NCBI RefSeq assembly: GCF_002844235.1
Contig: NZ_PGTS01000010.1
Coordinates: 1-64,000 of the forward strand
From: Thalassospira povalilytica
Lineage (GTDB): Bacteria > Pseudomonadota > Alphaproteobacteria > Rhodospirillales > Thalassospiraceae
Length of the DNA: 64,000 nucleotides
Reading direction: 5' to 3'
The notes under the pieces were generated by a model. The model did not search any database. It was not told the DNA's origin and was given only the letters and a program-made list of their open reading frames with translations. Positions within the stretch are counted from its first letter, which is position 1, and each line of letters begins with the position of its first letter. The translations under genes and the position numbers were made by a program. Shown here in pieces: positions 36,964-44,943 of the stretch.

Positions 36964-37947
36964 TCAATCCATCCGGATCACAAGTTTGCCGGTCGCGGTG
37001 CGATTGCGGATGGCATCAAGGGCGACCATCGCGTCATCCAGGGGATAGGTTGCTGAAATCATCGGCGTGATCCGGCCATCGCGCAGCAGATCAAGAAGCT
37101 CGCCCATGCCCTGTCGGGCGATATCGGGATTTTGTGCCAGATAGGCGCCGAAATAAAATCCGATCGCGGCAACGTTTTTGACCAGAAGAATATTGGCCGG
37201 GATTTGCGGCACGGTGCCGCTGGCAAAGCCGATCAGCAATATCCGCGCGCCCGGCGCAACACAGCGCAGGCTTTGATCAAACACATCCCCGCCCACCGGA
37301 TCATAAACCACATCAACCCCGGCTGGCCTACCAAGGCCGGTGGCAATTTCGCGTACCCGGTCGCGGATATTTTCGACCTTGTAATCAATGGTGTAATCGG
37401 CCCCGTGATCGCGTGCGATCCGGCATTTGTCAGCCCCGCCGGCCGTGGCAATGACCGTTGCCCCCAAAAGCTTGGCACATTCCACCGCCGTCAGCCCGAC
37501 ACCGCCAGCCGCCCCGTGCACCAGAACGATGTCACCAGCCACCACACCGGCGCGATATTTCAACCCGAACCAGCTTGTGCCATATGCGATCTGAAAGGCC
37601 GCTGCGCCATCCATATCAACCCCGTCGGGCAAGGCAACAACACCGGATGCCGGAACAACCACCTTTTGGGCAAATCCGCCCCAGTCGGGCATCGCCATCA
37701 CCCGGTCACCAATATGAATATCATCGACATTTTCGCCGACCGCATGAACAGTACCACTGACTTCAAAACCCGGGGAAAAGGGACCATCAGGGCGCTTTTG
37801 ATATTTGCCTTGCAAGATCAGGGTATCGGCGAAATTCACACCACAGGCGGCAATATCAATCACCACCTGACCCGGACCGGGTTGGGGATCAGCCCAGTCA
37901 ACCAGTGCCGGTGTTTCACCAAATGCCTTGCAAATCCACGCCTTCAT
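36964..37947 (-). CDS. NADPH:quinone oxidoreductase family protein
   Basis: A 327-residue medium-chain dehydrogenase of the zinc-independent quinone oxidoreductase branch. N-terminal GroES-like domain (about 25-110: GQVVIDIAACGVNFADTLILQGKYQKRPDGPFSPGFEVSGTV) and a Rossmann domain with the nucleotide motif AAGGVGLTAVECAKLLGATVIATAG. No structural zinc cysteines are seen. It likely reduces quinones or alpha,beta-unsaturated carbonyls with NADPH. It is monocistronic, upstream of the methyltransferase gene on the same strand. Confidence 0.92.
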   Translation of the reverse strand: MKAWICKAFGETPALVDWADPQPGPGQVVIDIAACGVNFADTLILQGKYQKRPDGPFSPGFEVSGTVHAVGENVDDIHIGDRVMAMPDWGGFAQKVVVPASGVVALPDGVDMDGAAAFQIAYGTSWFGLKYRAGVVAGDIVLVHGAAGGVGLTAVECAKLLGATVIATAGGADKCRIARDHGADYTIDYKVENIRDRVREIATGLGRPAGVDVVYDPVGGDVFDQSLRCVAPGARILLIGFASGTVPQIPANILLVKNVAAIGFYFGAYLAQNPDIARQGMGELLDLLRDGRITPMISATYPLDDAMVALDAIRNRTATGKLVIRMD

Positions 37948-38143
37948 ACCCGCCCCCTGCGATCATCTGTCCAAGTGATGCGAGTTTGCCGACCAAGCCC
38001 GCGCCAGACAAGCCGACATTCGACTAAACACACCCGATCAGTAGCATGACGACCGGATCAGACAGGGTCAGACCGGGCTGGAAAGCAGATCAGATTGGAA
38101 ATCAGAAAGGAAAAAGACAGGCCGGAACCGGCACAAGGAACAA

Positions 38144-38449
38144 TCAGAAAATGCGCTGACGCTTGCGCTTGCGGGTCAGCACCAGCAGAACCAGTGACGG
38201 CACAAGCAACACCACAAGGGCCGGTGCCAGCAAGACCGGGACAAAAAGCGTGTCCCATGCCCAGGAGGACACATAACGCTGGATGAAAGACTGCAACAGG
38301 TTCAGGCTTCCGGCATCCAGTCGATACCAAAGCTCACCGGCGGCAACCAGTCGAAAACTGCCTGTTTGAAGTGCGGTAATGGAATCGTCAACCAGCACCG
38401 CGATGCTGGCAAACAGTAAAATCCATCCCAAGGCCCTTAGAACCCACAT
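38144..38449 (-). CDS. Small membrane protein of unknown function
   Basis: A 101-residue protein with two hydrophobic helices: one at the N-terminus (about 3-20, VLRALGWILLFASIAVL) and one near the C-terminus (about 70-93, VPVLLAPALVVLLVPSLVLLVL). It ends in a very basic RKRKRQRIF tail, so the C-terminus is cytosolic. The middle (25-65) contains a Trp/Tyr-rich helix. GGAGAAG lies just upstream of the ATG at 38449. I do not recognise a family; many alphaproteobacteria have similar small two-helix envelope proteins. Confidence 0.7.
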   Translation of the reverse strand: MWVLRALGWILLFASIAVLVDDSITALQTGSFRLVAAGELWYRLDAGSLNLLQSFIQRYVSSWAWDTLFVPVLLAPALVVLLVPSLVLLVLTRKRKRQRIF

Positions 38450-38800
38450 TATCTTCTCCAGACTACCCGTCACGGGCGGCTTATATTAGCGAACCCTGAT
38501 CGCACCGTAACGGCTCTGCCCTGCCAAGGTAAAGGGGCAGGAAAAGCGCGTGCAAAGACATAGCGATCGGAAATCCTAACGTGAAACCTTACGGATCAAG
38601 CATCAACAAGAAGTAAAGATCACGCCAAGCCACGGTTTATCAAGGGTTTCAGCCGGTTAAACCGAGCTTTGGCACCCTGTTTGACCGATGAAATCCCGCT
38701 GATTTCATGAAAGTGAAAAAAGAGGCTTATTGGGCCTTGTCAAGCAAGGTCGGGTCGGCTAATGTCCGCCCGCTTTCGCGATATATACAAGATCGCATGT
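38450..38800. other. 351-bp region upstream of tRNA-Ser
   Basis: No gene is seen. TTGTCA (38737-38742) and TAATGT (38760-38765) with 17-bp spacing could be the tRNA promoter, and a TATATA lies at 38782; neither is strong. Confidence 0.4.
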
Positions 38801-38890
38801 GGAGAGGTGGCCGAGTGGTTTAAGGCGCACGCCTGGAAAGCGTGTTGGGGTGTAAGCCCCTCAGGGGTTCGAATCCCCTCCTCTCTGCCA
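38801..38890 (+). tRNA. tRNA-Ser (anticodon GGA)
   Basis: A 90-nt class II tRNA with a long variable arm. Acceptor GGAGAGG pairs with CCTCTCT (G-U at the end), D-arm TGGCCGAGTGG, anticodon loop CTGGAAA with stem CACGC/GCGTG (anticodon GGA reads UCC/UCU), a long variable loop (GTTGGGGTGTAAGCCCCTC) and T-arm AGGGGTTCGAATCCCCT. The CCA end is encoded. No integrated element follows it. Confidence 0.97.
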
Positions 38891-38960
38891 CTGACCAAAT
38901 TCCCGAAAAATGACAGATCAGACGCCACACAGTTCCCACTGTGTGGCGAAACGCGTTTGC

Positions 38961-39476
38961 CTATTTATCCGATCCGGTTCGGGCGGAAACGGCACCAAGC
39001 CATTTGCGCAACAGCCCGTCGAGCTGATCCAGCTCATCGGCATTAAGGCCATCAAGCAACCGGTGCTGATTGGCGACGTGGTCGGTGACGGCGGCATCGA
39101 TCAGCTCAAACCCGTGCGGGGTCAGGGCGACAACAAAGCCGCGGCCGTCTTCGGGGTTGCGCTGACGGGTGATCAGGCCGGCTTCTTCGAGTTTATCAAG
39201 CCGGTTGGTCATGGTGCCCGATGTCACCATCGTCCATTCGATCAATTGCGACGGGCTTAGCGCATAGGGTGGCCCCGACCGGCGGAGTGTCGCCAATACG
39301 TCAAAGCTGGCCCCGTTCAGATCGTGCTGTTTGAAGACACGATCCATTTCCGCCATCAGAATGGCGCGCAATCGCCCGACCCGGCCAATCACCCCCATCT
39401 GGGCAACATCAAGGTCAGGACGTTCGCGACGCCATTGCGCCAGAATGCGGTCAATTTTGTCTGTGCCGTTTTCCAT
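38961..39476 (-). CDS. MarR family transcriptional regulator
   Basis: A 171-residue MarR protein. Dimerisation helices flank a winged helix (about 55-125): FDVLATLRRSGPPYALSPSQLIEWTMVTSGTMTNRLDKLEEAGLITRQRNPEDGRGFVVALT, with the DGR-wing typical of the family. It is divergent from an EamA transporter and NAD(P)-binding protein, with two perfect 16-bp palindromes between the genes. This is the standard layout of a MarR repressor that answers to a small molecule and controls its export. The ribosome site is weak. Confidence 0.94.
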   Translation of the reverse strand: MENGTDKIDRILAQWRRERPDLDVAQMGVIGRVGRLRAILMAEMDRVFKQHDLNGASFDVLATLRRSGPPYALSPSQLIEWTMVTSGTMTNRLDKLEEAGLITRQRNPEDGRGFVVALTPHGFELIDAAVTDHVANQHRLLDGLNADELDQLDGLLRKWLGAVSARTGSDK

Positions 39477-39500
39477 GGTTTGAGGATATGCCGAAAATTT

Positions 39501-39542
39501 ATCTTGACGTCAAGATTTCTGATTATATCTTGACGTCAAGAT
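39501..39542. promoter_or_regulatory. Double MarR operator: two perfect 16-bp palindromes
   Basis: ATCTTGACGTCAAGAT occurs identically at 39501-39516 and 39527-39542, with 10 bp between and 26 bp centre to centre (about 2.5 helical turns). Each also contains TTGACG, a -35-like sequence, so the sites overlap promoter elements of the divergent marR and transporter genes. Confidence 0.9.
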
Positions 39543-39558
39543 AAATGGAGCACCCATC

Positions 39559-40470
39559 ATGAACCGAACGACCGACTTATTCCTGACAGCAATTGCCCCG
39601 GTGATCTGGGGCAGCAGCTATATCGTGGCGACCGAATTGTTGCCGCATGGCTACCCACTGACCGTATCGCTTTTGCGCGCTTTGCCTGCCGGGCTAATCA
39701 TGTTGCTGGTGGTGCGCCAGCTTCCCGGTGCCGAGTGGCGTGGCCGGGTTTTCATCCTGGGTGCGCTTAACTTCGCGATATTCTGGGCGATGCTGTTTGT
39801 TGCGGCCTATCGCTTGCCGGGCGGAGTTGCGGCAACGCTTGGCGCGATCCAGCCATTGCTTGTGCTGTTTCTGGCACGGTTTGCCCTGGGCAACACCATC
39901 ACCCTGCTTGGCATTTTTGCCGCCATTTCGGGACTGATCGGGGTTGCGATGCTTGTTCTTGGCCCATCGGCAAGCCTTGATCCGATTGGCATTGCCGCGG
40001 CCCTGTTTGGCGCAGCTTCCATGGCGGCGGGTACGGTTCTGACCCGCAAATGGCAGCCGCCGGTATCCCCCCTGACCTTTACCGCATGGCAATTAACCGC
40101 GGGCGGCATCCTTTTGATCCCGGTTGCCCTGATTGTCGAGCCGGGCTTTCCGATGCCAACCCTCACCAATCTTGCCGGGCTGATCTGGTTGGGACTGATC
40201 GGTGCGGCCCTGACCTATTTCCTGTGGTTTCGGGGCATTGCGCGGCTTGGCCCGACCACGGTGACAAGCTTTGGCTTCTTAAGCCCGACCAGTGCGGTTC
40301 TTTTGGGCTGGGTCATTCTGGGCGAACAGTTATCGCCGCTTCAGATCGCCGGTGTTGTCGTTGTCCTGATCAGTATCTGGCTGGGACAACGTGCCGCACG
40401 GCCCAAACCGGCCCTTGCCGCCGACATGACCGCCGATAACAGCCCCCTTGCTGCCACCCCAAAACCGTAA
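39559..40470 (+). CDS. EamA/DMT family transporter
   Basis: A 303-residue inner-membrane transporter with two EamA repeats (ten helices). N-terminal helix ending APVIWGSSYIVATELLPHGYPLTVSLLRALPAG is typical, and the second repeat starts near LTFTAWQLTAGGI. GGAG lies 9 nt upstream of the ATG, and the second palindrome of the operator ends 16 bp upstream. It is expected to export a metabolite under control of the divergent MarR gene. Confidence 0.9.
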   Translation: MNRTTDLFLTAIAPVIWGSSYIVATELLPHGYPLTVSLLRALPAGLIMLLVVRQLPGAEWRGRVFILGALNFAIFWAMLFVAAYRLPGGVAATLGAIQPLLVLFLARFALGNTITLLGIFAAISGLIGVAMLVLGPSASLDPIGIAAALFGAASMAAGTVLTRKWQPPVSPLTFTAWQLTAGGILLIPVALIVEPGFPMPTLTNLAGLIWLGLIGAALTYFLWFRGIARLGPTTVTSFGFLSPTSAVLLGWVILGEQLSPLQIAGVVVVLISIWLGQRAARPKPALAADMTADNSPLAATPKP

Positions 40471-40506
40471 CGCACCACCAAACACAATTCAGAAAAGGAA
40501 CGCCCC

Positions 40507-41208
40507 ATGATCAACACCACCCCGCATAATCGCAAAATCGTTGTTTTTGGCGCCACCGGCGATGTCGGCCGCGAAGTTGTGAGCGAAGCACTTTTGCGCG
40601 GATATCAGGTCACAGCCATTGCCCGCGAAATTGCAAAACTGTCGGCCCTTCCGGACATTGTCGCGCGCCAAAGCATCGATATCCTTGCCAATCCCGAGAT
40701 TGTCGCAGAAGTCCTTGCCGACCATGACGTTGCGGTCAGCGCACTTCGCCCGGCAACCGGACAGGAAACGCTGTTACCGGAAATGACCAGGGTGTTGCTG
40801 GATGCGGCCCGGCAATGCAAGACGCCAATCTTTGTTACCGGCGGGGCGGCAACCCTGAAACTTGCCGATGGTAGCGGGCACACAGTTCTGAGCGCACCGG
40901 ACTTCCTGCCGGGCAGCGTACGCCCGATTGCCGAGGCCTGCCAGCAGGTCGATATCCTGTTTGATCAATATGACGATGTGCGATGGACCTGCCTGCGCCC
41001 GCCGGCCATGCTGATCCCCGGCGAGAAAACCCGTAATTATGTGCGCGGCACCGATACGCTGGTTACCGATCACGATGGCGTTGCCCGGATTTCCTTTGCC
41101 GATTTCGGTGTGGCGATGGTGGATCTTGTCGATGCCGGTTTTGAGGCCGGTATCAGCAACCCGCAACGTTTGACAGTTGGCTATCAGTTACAGGTTGCGG
41201 CAGCCTGA
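40507..41208 (+). CDS. NAD(P)-binding oxidoreductase, NmrA/SDR-a type
   Basis: A 233-residue protein with an N-terminal Rossmann motif KIVVFGATGDVGREVVSEALLRGYQVTAIAR, close to NmrA-like and 'NAD(P)H-binding' families (YwnB-like). The rest (CLRPPAMLIPGEKTRNYVRG) also fits. It begins 36 bp after the EamA gene with AAGGAA at the right distance, so it is co-transcribed and under the same MarR control. Likely a stress-related reductase or redox sensor; substrate unknown. Confidence 0.88.
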   Translation: MINTTPHNRKIVVFGATGDVGREVVSEALLRGYQVTAIAREIAKLSALPDIVARQSIDILANPEIVAEVLADHDVAVSALRPATGQETLLPEMTRVLLDAARQCKTPIFVTGGAATLKLADGSGHTVLSAPDFLPGSVRPIAEACQQVDILFDQYDDVRWTCLRPPAMLIPGEKTRNYVRGTDTLVTDHDGVARISFADFGVAMVDLVDAGFEAGISNPQRLTVGYQLQVAAA

Positions 41209-41242
41209 TCGACCCCGGCAACATATATATAGATATAGATGC

Positions 41243-41284
41243 AAAACGGGCGGCACGACAAAACCGGATAATGCCGCCCGTTTT
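41243..41284. terminator. Bidirectional terminator between convergent genes
   Basis: AAAACGGGCGGCA and TGCCGCCCGTTTT form a 13-bp perfect stem around a 16-nt loop, with A and T tracts on both sides. It ends the NAD(P)-binding gene on the plus strand and the proC-like gene on the minus strand (its last T overlaps that gene's stop codon). Confidence 0.9.
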
Positions 41285-42075
41285 CAATTCTGATCAGTCG
41301 GATCTGATGCAGCCTTGATCCGGGCAAAGACTTCATCAAGGGCGGTATGGATTGCAGATGCGCCGTTTTCACGGGCGAAGGTTTTTGCAACCTGTTCATT
41401 CAGGCCACCCGGTGTGGAATGACCATCAACCAGTTCGGCAAAGCTTTTATCCGGTGACTTGGCCGTATTTTGCGCGAGCCCCGAAAACAGGGCGGCAAGG
41501 TAACGCCTGGCATCGGCCGCATCCGATCCCTGTTTGACCATCCAGTCCGCCGCACTTTCAAGCACCGTGAAATAGGTCGCCATCAGCGCACTTCCCGCTG
41601 CATAACCATCAAAGGAATCAATGGTTTTGGCGGCAACCGCCCCGCCAAGTTTGTCAAACAGAGCCATCACATCGTCCGATCCGGGATAGATCGCGGTCAC
41701 ACAGGCATGATGTTCGACCGATGGCAGGGGAATGGCACGGTCACATTGCGCATTGGTGCCAAGCCAGGATTTAAGTTCAGCAATCGGGATGGTGGCGATC
41801 AGGCTGACGAGTTTTTTGTCATCGGGCACATCAAGCGGTTCAAGCACATCACGGGCAATTTGCGGCAACACGGCAAGGAAGATCATATCGGACTGATCAA
41901 TGATCGCCTGATTGTCATCGCAGATACGGACATTTTCAAAATCAGCGGCAAGCTTGCGCGAGACCGCATCACTGCGCCGCGAAACAATGAATTCGGACAC
42001 CGGATAATCCGATGAAGCCAATCCACGGATCACCGCATCACTGATGGCGCCCGTGCCGATAAAGCCAAGCTTCAT
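41284..42075 (-). CDS. Pyrroline-5-carboxylate reductase family protein
   Basis: A 263-residue NAD(P)-dependent reductase of the ProC family. The N-terminal Rossmann motif MKLGFIGTGAISDAVIRGL is typical, and the C-terminal helical domain (about 160-255; ATYFTVLESAADWMVKQG; TPGGLNEQVAKTFARENGA) carries the conserved TPGG-type motif. It should make proline from pyrroline-5-carboxylate or act on a related imine. Its ATG overlaps the stop of thpR (ATGA), giving translational coupling. Similarity to the canonical ProC is moderate, so another paralogue may exist elsewhere. Confidence 0.82.
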   Translation of the reverse strand: MKLGFIGTGAISDAVIRGLASSDYPVSEFIVSRRSDAVSRKLAADFENVRICDDNQAIIDQSDMIFLAVLPQIARDVLEPLDVPDDKKLVSLIATIPIAELKSWLGTNAQCDRAIPLPSVEHHACVTAIYPGSDDVMALFDKLGGAVAAKTIDSFDGYAAGSALMATYFTVLESAADWMVKQGSDAADARRYLAALFSGLAQNTAKSPDKSFAELVDGHSTPGGLNEQVAKTFARENGASAIHTALDEVFARIKAASDPTDQN

Positions 42076-42716
42076 TTAAAGTCCCCTGTCATATCCTTTG
42101 CCCTATCGTCTGGCATGTCGCCAAACATATCCTGCGGCGCAAACGCATCGGCCCGATCAGATGGTCGCATGCCCGCATCGCTGCCATCATAGGCGGCAAT
42201 GACCCGGAATTCCGGCCCGTCCGAGGTCGAATGGCTTTCATAAAGACAGAACCGATCAATGGTGAAAACCCGCGAGGTCAGATCAACATGATCGGCAACC
42301 GTTTGTTCGATGGTGGCACGCGCAGCATCGCGGTTCCGGCCGAGCGTGATATGCGGGGTGAATTTGCGCATATCCATATCCGGGCAATCATCGAGTGCCA
42401 GAAGCGCGTTTTCAACCCGTTGTGCCAGGCGGTGCAGGGCCGGCTGGTCTTTTATCCCGGCCCAGAAGATGCGGATCTTGCGGCTGGAGGCAAAGACATC
42501 CAGTCCCCTGACCTGAAGATCAAAGGGTTCGAACGATACCTGGGCAAGGGCCTGATCGATCTCGGCGGCCAGACCGGGATCGACATTGCCGATGAATTTA
42601 AGGGTGATATGCATGTTTTCCGGGGTCTGGGCATCCAGCCCCTTGATCCCGCGCGCAAGCGGATAAAGATCGGCTGCGATATCGCCGGGAATTTCCACGC
42701 CGACAAACAAACGCAT
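42072..42716 (-). CDS. thpR: RNA 2',3'-cyclic phosphodiesterase (2H family)
   Basis: A 214-residue 2H phosphoesterase that opens 2',3'-cyclic phosphates at RNA ends. The two catalytic histidine motifs are HITLKF (about residue 37) and HITLGR (about residue 118), in the correct spacing; the N-terminus MRLFVGVEIP is the family norm. The C-terminus has an extra Asp/Met-rich extension (about 185-214). It overlaps the downstream proC-like gene by 4 bp. Confidence 0.92.
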   Translation of the reverse strand: MRLFVGVEIPGDIAADLYPLARGIKGLDAQTPENMHITLKFIGNVDPGLAAEIDQALAQVSFEPFDLQVRGLDVFASSRKIRIFWAGIKDQPALHRLAQRVENALLALDDCPDMDMRKFTPHITLGRNRDAARATIEQTVADHVDLTSRVFTIDRFCLYESHSTSDGPEFRVIAAYDGSDAGMRPSDRADAFAPQDMFGDMPDDRAKDMTGDFK

Positions 42717-42770
42717 GACAGGGGGTATCCAATTCTATTCTGGTGGCAGGGTGGCTTTTGGAAATATCGC

Positions 42771-43637
42771 CTAGCCGGTGGAACGTCCGGGCAGCGGAAG
42801 AACATCGTCCTCGCCATCGATCTGCGGGAAGTTGCCCGATGCCCAGTCGGCCTTGGCCTTTTCGATGCGTTCCTTTGAAGACGCAACGAAATTCCACCAC
42901 AAATGCCGATGGCCCAGCGGCAAGCCGCCCAGCAACATCACCCGACTGTCGGTGGCGGCAACGATATCGGGGATTTCTTCGGGCGCGACATAGACGAAGC
43001 TTTCCGGGCCAAAGGCATCGCCATCAATGGCTACACTGCCTGACACCACATAAATCGCGCCTTCCTGATTTTCACCGGGAAGCAGCAATTGCGCGCCTTC
43101 ATCCATGTGAACATCAAGATAATACAGCTTGGATTTGACCGGAACGGGTGCGGTTTTACCAAATGCCTCGCCCGCGATCAGGCGCATGTGAAGACCGGCA
43201 TCTTCAATGATCGGAAGATCTTCCTTGGGCACATGATAAAAGGCGGGATCGGATTCTTCGGCCTCTTCGGGAAGGGCGACCCAAAGCTGCAAACCGTCAA
43301 GTTCATGAACCGAATTGCGGACTTCGGGTGTTTCGCGTTCGGAATGGGTGATGCCATGTCCGGCATTCATCCAGTTGAGATCACCCGGCGTGATTTCCAG
43401 ATTGCTGCCCAGACTGTCACGATGAAGCACCGCCCCCTTGAACAGATAGGTCACGGTTGCCAGACAGATATGGGGATGCGGGGGCACATCAATGCCCTGA
43501 CCGGGTTGGAATTCGGCCGGACCCATATGATCGAAAAAGACGAACGGCCCGACAGACCGCACTTCGCGATGGGGCAGAACGCGGCGCACGGAAAAAGCCC
43601 CAAGATCGGCTTCCTTGCCAGTGATAAGCTTAACCAT
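42771..43637 (-). CDS. Pirin family protein
   Basis: A 288-residue double-cupin protein. The N-terminal cupin has the metal-binding pattern VGPFVFFDHMGP...DVPPHPHICLATVTYLFKGAVLHRDSLG, with His residues of the iron site, and the second cupin is shorter. Bacterial pirins can act as quercetin dioxygenases or as redox-sensitive regulators. AAGGAGG lies 8 nt upstream of the ATG. It is monocistronic. Confidence 0.93.
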   Translation of the reverse strand: MVKLITGKEADLGAFSVRRVLPHREVRSVGPFVFFDHMGPAEFQPGQGIDVPPHPHICLATVTYLFKGAVLHRDSLGSNLEITPGDLNWMNAGHGITHSERETPEVRNSVHELDGLQLWVALPEEAEESDPAFYHVPKEDLPIIEDAGLHMRLIAGEAFGKTAPVPVKSKLYYLDVHMDEGAQLLLPGENQEGAIYVVSGSVAIDGDAFGPESFVYVAPEEIPDIVAATDSRVMLLGGLPLGHRHLWWNFVASSKERIEKAKADWASGNFPQIDGEDDVLPLPGRSTG

Positions 43638-43718
43638 GCGCCGCCTCCTTATATCTGTGGGTCGGACACAGCCCGATGCGGGCTGCGCCGATTTACGAAT
43701 GCGTGATGACCATCCCGA

Positions 43719-44759
43719 TTACGGGCACGGGAACGGCCATTTCTGATGGATCGCCTCGATCTCGGCCAGAACATCGTCGGACAGGGTAATGTTGGCCGAT
43801 CCGATATTGGTTTTGAGCTGTTCCATGCTGGTCGCGCCAATGATGTTCGACGTCAGGAACGGACGCGAATTGACATAGGCCAGCGCCATCTGGCACGGAT
43901 CAAGACCGTTATCCTTGGCCAGTTTCACATAGGCCTCGGTCGATTTGATGCCGTTTTCGGTCTGGTAACGGCCGAAATATTGCGGCCATTTGGCAACCCG
44001 CGATCCTTCGGGACGGGCACCGCCCAGATATTTGCCCGAAAGCGCCCCGCCGCCCAGCGGCGAATAGGCCAGAAGACCGGCATCTTCGCGGATCGAACAT
44101 TCAGCCATGCCAACTTCGTATTGGCGGGTCAGAAGGCTATAGGGGTTCTGAACCGAAACCACGCGCGGCCAGCCATTTTTTTCGGCCAGCTCAAGGAACT
44201 TCATCAGTCCCCACGGGTTTTCGTTCGACAGCCCGATATGGCGGACCTTGCCGGCCTTTACCAGTTCATCAAGGGCCGCAAGGCTTTCCTCGATCGGGGT
44301 GAAATCCTCGTTCTCGTCATGGACATAGCCCAGCTTGCCAAAGAAGTTGGAATTCCGGTCCGGCCAATGGAGCTGATAAAGATCGACATAATCGGTCTTG
44401 AGACGTTTGAGCGATCCGTCGATTGCCTCGTGAATTTGCGCACGGGTCAGACGCGGCCCGTTGCGGACATAGGCAAAACGTTCAGCCGGGCCAACGATCT
44501 TGGTCGCGATCACCAGATCATCACGACGCCCGCGCTTTTCAAGCCAGTTGCCGATGATGGTTTCGGTCGCGGTAAAGGTTTCTTCCATTGCCGGGACCGG
44601 GTACATTTCGGCGGTATCAATGAAATTGACTTCGTTTGCAGTCGCATAGTCGAGCTGTTCGAACGCTTCGTCCTGCGTATTCTGCTGTCCCCAGGTCATA
44701 GTGCCCAGGCAGATAACACTGACATCAATGTCAGTACGTCCCAATCGACGATATTCCAT
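43719..44759 (-). CDS. Aldo/keto reductase (Tas-like)
   Basis: A 346-residue NADPH-dependent oxidoreductase of the AKR superfamily. The start MEYRRLGRTDIDVSVICLGTMTWGQQNTQDEAFEQLDYA is characteristic of the Tas/AKR11-like group. Catalytic residues are visible as FIDTAEMYP (Asp, Tyr), the Lys in LVIATKIVG, and the His in LYQLHWPD. AAGGGGA precedes the ATG at 44759; a longer frame to 44819 lacks support. A perfect 14-bp LacI-type palindrome lies 154 bp upstream. Substrate unknown; many relatives reduce aldehydes or sugars. Confidence 0.93.
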   Translation of the reverse strand: MEYRRLGRTDIDVSVICLGTMTWGQQNTQDEAFEQLDYATANEVNFIDTAEMYPVPAMEETFTATETIIGNWLEKRGRRDDLVIATKIVGPAERFAYVRNGPRLTRAQIHEAIDGSLKRLKTDYVDLYQLHWPDRNSNFFGKLGYVHDENEDFTPIEESLAALDELVKAGKVRHIGLSNENPWGLMKFLELAEKNGWPRVVSVQNPYSLLTRQYEVGMAECSIREDAGLLAYSPLGGGALSGKYLGGARPEGSRVAKWPQYFGRYQTENGIKSTEAYVKLAKDNGLDPCQMALAYVNSRPFLTSNIIGATSMEQLKTNIGSANITLSDDVLAEIEAIHQKWPFPCP

Positions 44760-44912
44760 ATAACAATCCCCTTTTGCATCCTGCCGCCAAGCGGCTCCTG
44801 AAAGGATGCGACTTTTCACAATGGTATGAATATATCCCGTGACGGGCGTGATGAAACCGCCCGCGGCAAAAAATCTTATGCGATCACGGATTTAGCCAAC
44901 AATTCCCGGGGA

Positions 44913-44926
44913 TGTTAGCGCTAACA
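44913..44926. promoter_or_regulatory. LacI/GalR-type operator palindrome
   Basis: TGTTAGCGCTAACA is a perfect 14-bp palindrome with the central CG of LacI-family operators. It lies upstream of the aldo/keto reductase gene and past the end of the FIST gene; no LacI regulator is in the window. Confidence 0.6.
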
Positions 44927-44943
44927 CGCGTCAAGAACCGCCC

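Noticed and set aside
38801..38890. tRNA-Ser as an integration site for a mobile element
   Set aside because: The genes after it are ordinary chromosomal genes, with no integrase and no repeat of the tRNA 3' end seen.
43746..44801. 351-residue frame antisense to the aldo/keto reductase
   Set aside because: Shadow frame; AKR catalytic residues are on the other strand.
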